NCBI GenBank assembly: GCA_040904765.1
Contig: JBBDST010000020.1
Coordinates: forward strand, 1-43,547
DNA: 43,547 nt
Source: JBBDST01 sp040904765
GTDB taxonomy: Bacteria; Actinomycetota; Nitriliruptoria; Nitriliruptorales; Nitriliruptoraceae
Reading direction: 5' to 3'
Shown here: positions 7,984 to 15,835 of the stretch, one piece after another
Numbering within the stretch: position 1 is the stretch's first letter
Layout of the letters: each line of letters opens with the position of its first letter
Made by a program: the position numbers and the translations under genes
The notes under the pieces: model-generated
Database searches by the model: none
What the model was told of the DNA's origin: nothing
The model's input: the letters and a program-made list of their open reading frames with translations, nothing else

Positions 7984-8879
7984 GCACGGCTCTTTGTGGT
8001 CGTGTCATCTTCTGCATCTAGCCACGTCCGCATCCAGCTGAGCAACCCGTCACGTAAGTCATCGCGCTGAACGGCAAGTTCGATGTTGGCTTTCAGATAG
8101 CCCAGCGGATCACCGGTGTCATAGCGCCCACCGTCGAGCACGAGCCCGATAAGCGGTTCCCGCTCGGCCATCACGGCCAGCGCATCAGTGAGCTGGATTT
8201 CGCCACCGTGTCCGGCCGGCAGGTCACGCAAGATCGGAAAAATTGTTCCCGGAAGCACATAACGTCCAACCACAATGAAATTAGACGGGGCAGAACCTGG
8301 TTTGGGTTTCTCAACTAGGCCATGGACGAAATATTCGCCGTCACGACCCGACGGTGCCACATCGGCAACACCGTATGAAGCGACGTCTTCTTCGGGGACT
8401 TCAAGCAACGCCAGCACTGGTCGGCCGGTGCGTTCATGTGCTTCGATCATGCGCGCCAAAAAGCCCGACCCGGGATCGAGCAGATCGTCACCCAGAATCA
8501 CGACGAAACTTTCATCAACGCCAATGTGGATCGCTCCTTGCAAAACGGCATGCCCCAAACCAAGCGCCTCCCCTTGGCGGACACTGTGGATGGTCGCGAT
8601 CTCGGCTAAAGACCGCACAAGCTCATACTCGGCAAGTTTATTTTTCTCAAGCAGTTTCGCTTCAAGCGCAGGTGAGCGGTCAAAAAAGTCGACAATTGCA
8701 GACTTACCCGACGACGTGACAAGCAGCATGTCGTCGACGCCCGCAGCGACGCATTCCTCAACGATGTACTGAATGGCCGGCTTATCCACGACCGGTAACA
8801 GTTCCTTTGGGACAGCTTTCGTCACCGGCAAAAAACGTGTACCCAAACCGGCGACGGGCAGCAACGCTTTATGCACCAT
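7980..8879 (-). CDS. galU: UTP-glucose-1-phosphate uridylyltransferase
   Basis: Makes UDP-glucose from UTP and glucose-1-phosphate, feeding surface glycan synthesis. The nucleotide-binding signature AGLGTRFLPVTKAVPKELLP lies at the N terminus, followed by the usual DKPAIQYIVEE, LGLGHAVL, VILGDDL and the VEKP segment. About 299 residues is normal for the family. I chose the ATG at 8879 (MVHKALLPVAG): it has AAAGG 7 nt upstream and gives the standard N terminus, while a longer frame runs to 8906. The product supplies the UDP-glucose dehydrogenase encoded at 29490-30824. It is divergent from the cyclo-ligase gene and starts a three-gene operon with the MoeA-like and GlpR-like genes. Confidence 0.95.
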   Translation of the reverse strand: MVHKALLPVAGLGTRFLPVTKAVPKELLPVVDKPAIQYIVEECVAAGVDDMLLVTSSGKSAIVDFFDRSPALEAKLLEKNKLAEYELVRSLAEIATIHSVRQGEALGLGHAVLQGAIHIGVDESFVVILGDDLLDPGSGFLARMIEAHERTGRPVLALLEVPEEDVASYGVADVAPSGRDGEYFVHGLVEKPKPGSAPSNFIVVGRYVLPGTIFPILRDLPAGHGGEIQLTDALAVMAEREPLIGLVLDGGRYDTGDPLGYLKANIELAVQRDDLRDGLLSWMRTWLDAEDDTTTKSRA

Positions 8880-8972
8880 GCCTCTGCCTTTCATCCTTGA
8901 TCGCATCGACTACGGACAGTTCCATCCGCCAACGAACCCTGACTATCCTGCCTCACAACCAAGGGGTAGCTC

Positions 8973-9539
8973 GTGAGCGCAGCGAAAGTAGTTCTTCGCG
9001 ACGTGTTACGACGCGAGCGCGCCGCACTTCCTTCACCGTACCGCGAAGATGCAACCGCGCGAGTGAACGAACGCCTCACTCAACATCCGGCTGTCCGCGC
9101 AGGGCTTCGCGTCGGCGGGTATGCGGCGACGCCAGCAGAGCTCAATATCGACAACGTATTGGCCCGCATTATTGCGACCCACGGTCAGGTTTATCTGCCG
9201 CGAGTTGTTGACGACCACATCGAATTTTGTGCCTGTGATGCCCTTAACACGCTTCAAGCCGGCTTTGCGGGGATTCGCGAGCCGATCGGTGAAGCTATTT
9301 CTGTAGCGACGCTCGACGTGTTGCTTATTCCCGGGGTGGGTTTTGATAAGACCGGCCAGCGGCTTGGTCACGGTGCCGGCCACTATGACCGGATCTTGGC
9401 GCAACTGGGCTCGCACTGTGTCACGATCGGTGTTGCTTTTGGGGTGCAAATCGTCACACAGATTCCAACCGAAGCTCACGACCGGCCGGTGCAGATGGTG
9501 CTCACTGAAGGTGCCGTGTACCCTGCCCACGGACTGTGA
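8973..9539 (+). CDS. 5-formyltetrahydrofolate cyclo-ligase
   Basis: An ATP-dependent enzyme that converts 5-formyl-THF to 5,10-methenyl-THF, recovering folate. The 188-residue length is typical. The C-terminal signature is clear: LLIPGVGFDKTGQRLGHG followed by AGHYDR, matching the family's P-G-x-x-F-D...R-L-G-x-G-x-x-x-Y-D. The N-terminal KVVLRDVLRRERAALP provides the basic ATP-site segment. It begins with GTG, with AAGGGG 8 nt upstream. The gene is divergent from galU and followed by an FmdB-type gene, as I recall for mycobacterial Rv0992c. Confidence 0.93.
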   Translation: MSAAKVVLRDVLRRERAALPSPYREDATARVNERLTQHPAVRAGLRVGGYAATPAELNIDNVLARIIATHGQVYLPRVVDDHIEFCACDALNTLQAGFAGIREPIGEAISVATLDVLLIPGVGFDKTGQRLGHGAGHYDRILAQLGSHCVTIGVAFGVQIVTQIPTEAHDRPVQMVLTEGAVYPAHGL

Positions 9540-9677
9540 TGAAAATGCAGTCTCTCAAGGGGAAACCTCACGGTCTTCAGATTGCACTGAATCACCACGC
9601 TGGGCATCCTGTTGCTACCGTTTCTTTTTCTTGCGCAGTGCAACTGGTGACCTAGCTTATTTTGACGGAGTGGCACG

Positions 9678-9989
9678 ATGCCGACGTATGAGTATGCATG
9701 CAAAGCGTGCGATCACCATTTCGAAATTGAACAATCATTTTATGATGATGCACTCACCGACTGCCCTGAATGTTCTGGGACACTTCGTAAGGTTTTTAGT
9801 GCCGCCGGCATCATTTTCAAAGGTTCAGGCTGGCACGTGAAAGACTATGCCGGGTCGTCTTCATCAAAGACTGCCTCCGAAAAGACTGCTTCCGAGCCGG
9901 CAAACACGTCTGATGCCGCTACGGATAAGACCCCGTCAACTGCAAAGCCTGACGCGTCGCCGTCAACACCGAGCTCGACAACGGAGTAG
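9678..9989 (+). CDS. FmdB-family zinc-ribbon protein with disordered tail (Ruc-like)
   Basis: A 103-residue protein. The N-terminal zinc ribbon starts MPTYEYACKACDHHFE and is completed by CPEC, giving two CxxC pairs (CKAC, CPEC). The FmdB-typical tail KVFSAAGIIFKGSGWHVKDY follows. From about residue 57 on, the protein is a low-complexity Ser/Thr/Ala/Lys/Asp region that should be disordered. The mycobacterial homologue at this place (Rv0991c) has been described as a redox-regulated chaperone with zinc cysteines and a disordered C terminus, so the same role is plausible here. A GGAG ribosome site lies 9 nt before the ATG. Confidence 0.85.
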   Translation: MPTYEYACKACDHHFEIEQSFYDDALTDCPECSGTLRKVFSAAGIIFKGSGWHVKDYAGSSSSKTASEKTASEPANTSDAATDKTPSTAKPDASPSTPSSTTE

Positions 9990-10065
9990 CAGGGCTGTAT
10001 CTGTATCCACAGGACGGCGAAGTCACACCGAAGGCGGCTTTCGGCTTGCGCATAATGTGCATGTC

Positions 10066-10707
10066 ATGACTTTTTCGTTTCTGACTCGTGTTCGCCAGTG
10101 GCTCTCACGTCCTCCCATGGCTTGGCCGCGTTATCTCGACCGTGCCAGCGAATGGTGGTGGACGCAACCGTCACGCATACGGTTGTTACTCCCGGCTTTG
10201 GCGGTGATGATGGTTGCGGTGGGGCTCAGCTTTGCTACCACCAAAGAAGCAACAACTGCCGTTGTGGTTGCAACCCGCGATATTGAACCGGGCACACTGA
10301 TCGGTCGAAACGATGTCACGACCGAACGGCGGCCACGCCGGTTTGTGCCTGATGCGCCTGCCCAAGATGCTGACGGAGTGGCATTTCGTTTTATTGCCAA
10401 AGGCAGTGTGCTGACCCGCCATCATCTTGGTGATGGCGGGGTAAGTGTCAGACTGCCAGCCGGACATGTAGCCGTGGCGGTCCCGGTTGGTGTCTTACCT
10501 CCGGTGTCGCTTGGTGACACGCTCACGTTTGTTGAGGTTACTTACGATGGGGCGACGTACGCTTTTGATCACACGGCAACCATGGTGCACGCCGATGGGG
10601 ATGTGCTGTGGTTTGCCGTTCATCTCGACGACGCGGCGCCGATCGCCGCGGCAGCCCAGACGGGCCGCATCAGTGTGATACTGCATGGGCGAAAACCCGC
10701 GCCTTAG
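10066..10707 (+). CDS. Membrane-anchored SAF-domain protein (CpaB-like)
   Basis: A 213-residue protein with a single N-terminal membrane helix (LLLPALAVMMVAVGLSFA, about residues 43-60) and an extracytoplasmic SAF domain starting AVVVATRDIEPGTLIGRNDV. SAF domains occur in CpaB, the Flp-pilus assembly protein, and in solitary actinobacterial proteins of unknown role. No pilus genes are visible here, so a CpaB role is not supported. The frame is open from 9847, but that part overlaps fmdB and looks non-coding. I place the start at ATG 10066. A CATAAT box ends 10 bp upstream and could allow a leaderless transcript. The stop overlaps that of ettA (opposite strand) by 4 bp. Confidence 0.7.
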   Translation: MTFSFLTRVRQWLSRPPMAWPRYLDRASEWWWTQPSRIRLLLPALAVMMVAVGLSFATTKEATTAVVVATRDIEPGTLIGRNDVTTERRPRRFVPDAPAQDADGVAFRFIAKGSVLTRHHLGDGGVSVRLPAGHVAVAVPVGVLPPVSLGDTLTFVEVTYDGATYAFDHTATMVHADGDVLWFAVHLDDAAPIAAAAQTGRISVILHGRKPAP

Positions 10708-12413
10708 CTGGTGCGCCGCATCAACGGACGATATTTAATGCGAGTCGGTGTCAACGCATCATCGCCACGACGTTTACGTAGGTCGTCTTCATACTCGGAG
10801 TAGCCACCTTCAAACCAGCGTGCTTGTGAATCGCCTTCGAACGCCAAAATGTGGGTTGCGACACGGTCAAGGAACCACCGGTCATGGCTGGTGATCACCG
10901 CGCATCCAGCGAAATCGAGCAGGGCTCCTTCCAAAGCGCGCAATGTGTCGACATCCAGGTCGTTCGTGGGTTCGTCGAGCAGCAGCAGGTTGGCTTCTTC
11001 TTGCAGCAGTTTCGCAAGATGAATCCGGTTACGTTCCCCACCCGAGCAGGCTCCGACTGCTTTTTGTTGTTCCCCACCGGTAAATCCAAACGCGGCAACA
11101 TACGCACGCGACGCCATTTCGGTGGCGCCAAGTTGAACCCAGTCGCCCCCGCCAGTGATTTCTTCAAACACGGTGATGTCCGGGTTTAAAGCCGCTCGCG
11201 ACTGATCGACATACGACAGCACGACGGTGTCGCCAACGGTGACGGTGCCTTCGTTTGGGTGTTCTTCATCGGCTGGCTGTGCGGCACGTCCAGCCGCGGT
11301 AACAATCATCTTAAACAGGGTGGTCTTCCCGGCACCGTTTGGACCGACTACGCCAACGATGCCGCCACGCGGTAGCGAAAACGTCAAGTTCTCATATAGC
11401 AGGCGATCATCAAACCCTTTGGTCACATTAGATACGTCAACCACAATGTCGCCCAAACGTGGCGCCTCAGGGATCAGGATGGTGGGTTTGGTGATCTGTT
11501 TGGGCCGTTCACGGTTCAACAACGTCTCATAGGCTTGGATGCGTGCGCGTGCTTTAACGCGACGGCCTTGAGGTGATTGACGCACCCATTCGGCTTCCTC
11601 GGCAAGTTGACGTTGAGTTGAAGATTCCTCGCGTTCTTCTTGCCTCAGGCGCTCACGTTTTTGCTCTAACCAGCCCGAATAGTTGCCTTGGTACGGGCGG
11701 GCTTGGCCACGGTCAAGTTCAAGGATCCATTCGGCAACCTCATCGAGGAAATACCGGTCGTGGGTGATGGCAACGACCATGCCCGGATACTGCTGTAGGT
11801 GACGTTGCAGCCATGCGACGGACTCTGCATCAAGATGGTTGGTGGGTTCGTCGAGCAGCAAAATGTCCGGTCGAGACAGCAACAGTCGACACAAGGCGGC
11901 GCGTCGTTTTTCGCCACCAGACAGCACAGACGGGTCGCTTGCGTCGGGTACCCGCAACGCATCCATGGCGATCTCGATGGTGCGGTCAAGGTCCCACGCG
12001 TCAGCAGCGTCAATTTTGTCTTGAACTTCCCCCATCTCATCGATGACACGCTGCATCACGTCGTCATCAAGCGGTTCAGCCAATTGTTGCGCCAACGCGT
12101 TGTAGCGCGGCACAAGTTGCGCTACTTCACCTAAACCAGACAGCACGTTGTCACGTACCGACAAGGCCGAGTCAAGCTCGGGTTCTTGTGGCAGATAGCC
12201 GACCGTATAGCCCTTGGCGGGCCACGCTTCACCGTCAAACTCGGTGTCAAGCCCTGCCATGATTTTCAGCAAAGTCGATTTACCGGAGCCGTTGGGACCG
12301 ATCACACCGATCTTTGCTCCAGGCAGAAACGATAGCCAAACATTTTTGACGATTTCGCGGCCACCAGGCACACGTTTCGTCAAGTCTTTCATCACATAAC
12401 AATATTCCGCCAC
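10704..12413 (-). CDS. ettA: Energy-dependent translational throttle protein EttA (ABC-F)
   Basis: An ABC-F ATPase that binds the ribosomal E site and adjusts the first steps of elongation to the ATP/ADP ratio. Two nucleotide-binding domains are complete: Walker A GPNGSGKST and GPNGAGKTT, signatures LSGGEKRRAAL and CSGGERNRIHL, and Walker B LLLDEPTNHLD and LLLDEPTNDLD. A charged linker lies between them (about residues 230-310). About 569 residues fits EttA. I chose GTG at 12413 (MAEYCYVMKDLTK), which gives the family's MAEY start and has GGAGG 6 nt upstream; a longer frame reaches 12443. It appears monocistronic and divergent from the next gene. Confidence 0.95.
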   Translation of the reverse strand: MAEYCYVMKDLTKRVPGGREIVKNVWLSFLPGAKIGVIGPNGSGKSTLLKIMAGLDTEFDGEAWPAKGYTVGYLPQEPELDSALSVRDNVLSGLGEVAQLVPRYNALAQQLAEPLDDDVMQRVIDEMGEVQDKIDAADAWDLDRTIEIAMDALRVPDASDPSVLSGGEKRRAALCRLLLSRPDILLLDEPTNHLDAESVAWLQRHLQQYPGMVVAITHDRYFLDEVAEWILELDRGQARPYQGNYSGWLEQKRERLRQEEREESSTQRQLAEEAEWVRQSPQGRRVKARARIQAYETLLNRERPKQITKPTILIPEAPRLGDIVVDVSNVTKGFDDRLLYENLTFSLPRGGIVGVVGPNGAGKTTLFKMIVTAAGRAAQPADEEHPNEGTVTVGDTVVLSYVDQSRAALNPDITVFEEITGGGDWVQLGATEMASRAYVAAFGFTGGEQQKAVGACSGGERNRIHLAKLLQEEANLLLLDEPTNDLDVDTLRALEGALLDFAGCAVITSHDRWFLDRVATHILAFEGDSQARWFEGGYSEYEDDLRKRRGDDALTPTRIKYRPLMRRTS

Positions 12414-12507
12414 TACGGCCCTCCACGACGTCGCTGCGAACATACACTGCGCCCGTCGAGGCTAGCTTCGCATAGCCCGCCCACCCAACGCTCCTAGGTT
12501 TCCCAGC

Positions 12508-13971
12508 ATGAACCGTCACGTTGCTGCTGCGCTCGTGTTCTTATCGTCAGCTGCTGTGCTGGTGTTTGAGATCGTCGCTGCCCGCCTACTCACCCCGTAT
12601 GTGGGCAACACGCTTGAAACGTATACGGCCATCATTGGCGTGATCCTGGCCGGCATTGCAGCCGGTTCGTGGGCTGGCGGCAAAGCTGCTGACCGCTACG
12701 ACCCGACCCATCTGATTGGACCACTTCTGATTGTCGGTGGTGCGCTGGCGTTCGTCTCGATTCCGGTGGTTGACGCACTTGGAGCAGGGTTTCGTGGTGC
12801 CGGTCCGGTAACCACCACGCTCATCACTGTGTTTGCATTTTTCGCGCCGGCAGCAGTGTTATCGGCAGTGACACCGGCGGTGATCAAACTGCAACTGTCA
12901 TCGCTCACCGAAACGGGACGGGTGGTTGGCCGCTTATCTGCCATCTCCACTACTGGCGCGATCCTTGGCACGTTTTTGACCGGCTTTGTGCTGGTGGGTT
13001 TGTTTCCGTCGCGCAGCATTGTGCGCTTCACCGCCACATTTCTCATTCTGCTTGGGGTGTGGGCGTTGTGGACGTTACGCCGACGGCGTCCGGTGACGGC
13101 ACTAAGTGCCGTGTTGATTGGTGTAACCGCTTTGTTCTCGTTTGCCGGATCACACCCGTGTACGTACGAGTCGACCTACTTTTGTGCGTATGTGACGACC
13201 GATCCGGACCGTCCTAGCGGACGTGCGTTGTGGCTTGACACGTTGCGTCACAGTTACGTCGATTTAGCTGACCCGGGACATCTTGAATTTGTGTACATGC
13301 AATGGTTTGGCGATGTGCTTGACGCATATGCGCCAACCTTGGCGCCGTTTGACACGGTGCATATCGGTGGCGCTGGTTTCACCATGCCGCGCTACATCGA
13401 TCACCGGTTTGCTGGCTCGACGTCAACGGTGCTTGAACTTGACCCGTTGATCGTAGAAATCGCCACGCGCGAACTTGGGCTAGAGCCTGATCATGGGTTT
13501 GCGATCCGGATAGGCGACGCACGTGCGACGTTAACCCCAGACGGTGATGCGGACGTCGTGTTGGGCGACGCTTTTGGTGGGATTGCCGTGCCGTGGCATC
13601 TCACCACGGTCGAATTCACTCGGCAGATTGCTGACACGCTGCGTAACGACGGCGTGTATGTGATGAACGTCATCGACTATGGCCCAAAAGCGTTTCTAAA
13701 AGCGCAACTGGCGACGTTACAAACCGTGTTTCCTCACGTAACGGCACTTGGCCGTAACGACGCGTTCACGACAACGAGCGGTGGTGGCAACTACGTGTTG
13801 ATCGCGTCACACGCACCGATTCCAAACACGGCCATTCAAACGGCAAACACGCAACGTGGGCGCAACGATGCGCTACTGGTTGATGCCGATTTGAACCGTT
13901 TCGTTGGGGATGCACGACCACTTACAGACGACTTTGCGCCGGTGGATCAGCTGCTCACTACACGACCATGA
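12508..13971 (+). CDS. Membrane-fused spermidine-synthase-like protein
   Basis: A 487-residue fusion. The N-terminal half (about 1-200) has six to seven hydrophobic helices beginning VFLSSAAVLVFEIVAARLLTPYVG, the standard opening of membrane-fused spermidine-synthase-like proteins. The C-terminal half is a Rossmann methyltransferase-like domain with VHIGGAGFTMPRYI, LELDPLIVEIA (the acidic residue expected to hold the nucleoside) and LGDAFGGIAVPWHLTT. The aminopropyltransferase catalytic segment, usually D-(S/A)-(S/T)-D-P, is replaced by DAFGG. True polyamine synthesis is therefore doubtful and the substrate unknown. It lies just upstream of the B12 riboswitch operon, but a separate promoter there argues against co-regulation. 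Confidence 0.8.
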   Translation: MNRHVAAALVFLSSAAVLVFEIVAARLLTPYVGNTLETYTAIIGVILAGIAAGSWAGGKAADRYDPTHLIGPLLIVGGALAFVSIPVVDALGAGFRGAGPVTTTLITVFAFFAPAAVLSAVTPAVIKLQLSSLTETGRVVGRLSAISTTGAILGTFLTGFVLVGLFPSRSIVRFTATFLILLGVWALWTLRRRRPVTALSAVLIGVTALFSFAGSHPCTYESTYFCAYVTTDPDRPSGRALWLDTLRHSYVDLADPGHLEFVYMQWFGDVLDAYAPTLAPFDTVHIGGAGFTMPRYIDHRFAGSTSTVLELDPLIVEIATRELGLEPDHGFAIRIGDARATLTPDGDADVVLGDAFGGIAVPWHLTTVEFTRQIADTLRNDGVYVMNVIDYGPKAFLKAQLATLQTVFPHVTALGRNDAFTTTSGGGNYVLIASHAPIPNTAIQTANTQRGRNDALLVDADLNRFVGDARPLTDDFAPVDQLLTTRP

Positions 13972-13978
13972 TTGTAGT

Positions 13979-14006
13979 TTGGTGTGTGCACGATCTGCGC
14001 TAGTGT
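13979..14006 (+). promoter_or_regulatory. Candidate promoter of the B12 operon
   Basis: TTGGTG (13979-13984), a 16-bp spacer and TAGTGT (14001-14006) lie about 25 bp before the conserved part of the riboswitch, where a promoter is required. The boxes are only moderate matches. Confidence 0.4.
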
Positions 14007-14029
14007 CAGCGACGTGGCTGCTCGTCAAC

Positions 14030-14172
14030 TACCGGTTGGTGGGCGTCACACCCAAAAACCCCATACTGCTTCGCCACGCTGAGGGGAAGCCGGTCGAATG
14101 CCGGCGCTGTCCCGCAACCGTAGGTCGTTTCTTTTGCAAGAAGCGATAAGCCGGAACACCTCATGTGGCGTG
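14030..14172 (+). promoter_or_regulatory. Cobalamin (B12) riboswitch
   Basis: The conserved aptamer core is plain. GAGGGGAAGCCGGT is followed by the GCCGG..CCGGC hairpin, then GCTGTCCCGCAACCGTAGG, and the B12 box AAGCCGGAACACCTCA at 14148-14163. The 5' GGTTGGTGGGCG supplies the outer helices. Binding of adenosylcobalamin (or a related corrinoid) should repress the downstream genes. Exact ends are approximate. It controls the surface-capture and ECF operon from 14324 to 20121 and is the main evidence that those genes handle B12. Confidence 0.93.
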
Positions 14173-14201
14173 CGGCTCCAACAAATTACCCGTCGTGGAT
14201 A

Positions 14202-14239
14202 GCGGGCGGAGCCCGGACGACACAGTCCGCGCCTCCCGC
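14202..14239 (+). promoter_or_regulatory. Possible antiterminator hairpin of the riboswitch
   Basis: GCGGG (14202-14206) can pair with CCCGC (14235-14239), enclosing the inner stem CGGAC/GTCCG (14214-14218 with 14225-14229). This fold uses the first bases of the terminator's 5' arm, so the two structures exclude each other, as expected for a transcription-level switch. Confidence 0.45.
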
Positions 14240-14270
14240 CCTTCGTGCTTAACAGCCGAAGGGCGTTTGT
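14237..14270 (+). terminator. Riboswitch expression-platform terminator
   Basis: CGCCCTTCG (14237-14245) pairs perfectly with CGAAGGGCG (14257-14265) around an 11-nt loop and is followed by TTTGT. It lies between the aptamer and the first gene and should stop transcription when cobalamin is bound. Confidence 0.8.
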
Positions 14271-14323
14271 ATGCGGATCACGTCACGGTCTCACACGCAA
14301 CCACCGGGAGAAACGGTTCGGAC

Positions 14324-15835
14324 ATGAGATTTCGCATGATGCGCCTTGCAAGCGCGGTACTTGCAGTGACGCTCACCGTCTCCACAGTGCAACTTGCCCA
14401 ACCAGCAGCTGCTGAGACCCCACAAATCAACGCCCAAGCAGCCGCGTTCCTTTTGACGCAGCTCGTTGACGGCGAACGGATCGAAACGCGTTTTGGCGAG
14501 ATGAGTTTCCCTGACGCTGGCCTCACCGCCGACGTCATCTTCGCCTCATTCCAAGCCGATGTCGCGGCCGACAAAACTGAGCCTGCCCTCACCTGGCTGG
14601 CAGCACAGACAGACGCCTACACCGGCGTTACTTCCGGCGACACGTACGCGGGCGCCGTCGCCAAACTGCTGCTCGTTGGCGAAGCCTCAGGTTCCGACAC
14701 CCTGTTTGGCACCGACACGCTGATTGGCCGTCTGCTTGACCGTCACCAAACGTCAGGTCGTTTCACCGATGCATCGTCGTTTGGTGATTTCTCAAACACC
14801 ATCACCCAATCGCTGGCCATCATCGCACTTTCCCGCAGCGCCCCAGAGCAGCTACCTGCGACTGCCGCCACCTATCTTGCCGGGCAAGCCTGCACCGATG
14901 GTGGCTTCCCGTCCGCTTTTGACACTGAGGTGTGCACGTCAAACGTTGACGCGACTGGCTTTGCTGTGCAGGCTTTGCGTGCTGCCGGCAACACTGCTGC
15001 AGTAAACGCGGCCGTGGCATGGTTGACCCAGGAACTTGACGCTGAACGCATCACCAACGCCAACGCGGCAGGGTTAGCTGCGTCGGCGTTTGCTGCGACC
15101 GGCTCGTCAGATGCGTTGGCGCGCACACAGACGATCATCACCGGGTTGCAGGCCGGTTGTGCCGCAAACATGCCGGGAGCTATCCGCTTTAGCGCCACCG
15201 ATGTAGGCGATGCCACACGAGCCACCGCGCAAGCGTTGTTTGGACGGCTTGGCGGTGACCTTGCGACCGTCACCGCGCCGACCAGTGGTGTTGTTCCTGT
15301 TGCCTTATCGTGCCCACCGCGTTTCAGTGACCTTGACTATGACGCCTCAGTGCATGCTGCCAACATTGTTGCGCTCCAACAAGCCGACACGTTGGCTGGG
15401 TTTGGTGACGGGACGTTTCGTCCCCGTGCAGCTATTACACGCGGCCAGTTTGCATCGCTGCTGGTCACCGCAACCGGCACAGCCGAGATGACTGAAACGA
15501 CACCGTTTAGCGATCTCGTTGACGACACGCATGCCGCTGCTCTTGGCACGCTGTATGCCCGCGGAGTTATTTCTGGGTTTCGTGACGGCACGGTCCGCGG
15601 ATCGGCACCAATCACCCGTGCACAAGCAGCTGCGATCGTGTCACGGTTTATTGCGTCAGGCACAGCAGCGCCGGCCGCCTATAGCGATATTGCGGACACG
15701 CTGTTCGCCAAGGCCATTATCGACGTGACTGAACGTGGCCTGTTTCAAGGCATCAATGGCCAGTTTGTGCCTGATGGTCCGCTGCGACGTGACCAGGCAG
15801 CCAGCGTGATCGTGAACGTGGTGGCGCTGCCGTGA
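14324..15835 (+). CDS. Secreted alpha/alpha-toroid protein with three SLH-type repeats (transcobalamin alpha-domain-like)
   Basis: A secreted 503-residue protein, first in the B12-regulated operon. It has a signal peptide (about residues 1-30, ending QPAAAE). Residues about 35-330 are helical repeats of the prenyltransferase/squalene-cyclase toroid type, with ACTDGGFPSAFDTEVC and VDATGFAVQALRAAG as the clearest repeat. This fold is also the cobalamin-binding N-domain of animal intrinsic factor and transcobalamin. Residues about 335-503 hold three SLH-type repeats (FSDLDYD.., FSDLVDD.., YSDIAD..), expected to bind wall polymers. I start at ATG 14324 because the longer frame would run through the riboswitch and terminator. 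GTGA overlaps the next gene. B12 binding is inferred from riboswitch, fold and operon; a polysaccharide or other ligand is possible. Confidence 0.8.
   Translation: MRFRMMRLASAVLAVTLTVSTVQLAQPAAAETPQINAQAAAFLLTQLVDGERIETRFGEMSFPDAGLTADVIFASFQADVAADKTEPALTWLAAQTDAYTGVTSGDTYAGAVAKLLLVGEASGSDTLFGTDTLIGRLLDRHQTSGRFTDASSFGDFSNTITQSLAIIALSRSAPEQLPATAATYLAGQACTDGGFPSAFDTEVCTSNVDATGFAVQALRAAGNTAAVNAAVAWLTQELDAERITNANAAGLAASAFAATGSSDALARTQTIITGLQAGCAANMPGAIRFSATDVGDATRATAQALFGRLGGDLATVTAPTSGVVPVALSCPPRFSDLDYDASVHAANIVALQQADTLAGFGDGTFRPRAAITRGQFASLLVTATGTAEMTETTPFSDLVDDTHAAALGTLYARGVISGFRDGTVRGSAPITRAQAAAIVSRFIASGTAAPAAYSDIADTLFAKAIIDVTERGLFQGINGQFVPDGPLRRDQAASVIVNVVALP

Noticed and set aside
9847..10065. 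Upstream extension of the SAF-protein frame
   Set aside because: It overlaps the FmdB gene in another frame, is Arg/Pro/His/Gln-rich like a shadow translation, and has no domain.
14165..14323. Upstream extension of the toroid-protein frame
   Set aside because: It runs through the end of the B12 aptamer and the terminator hairpin, and would put 53 non-signal residues before a clear signal peptide at 14324.
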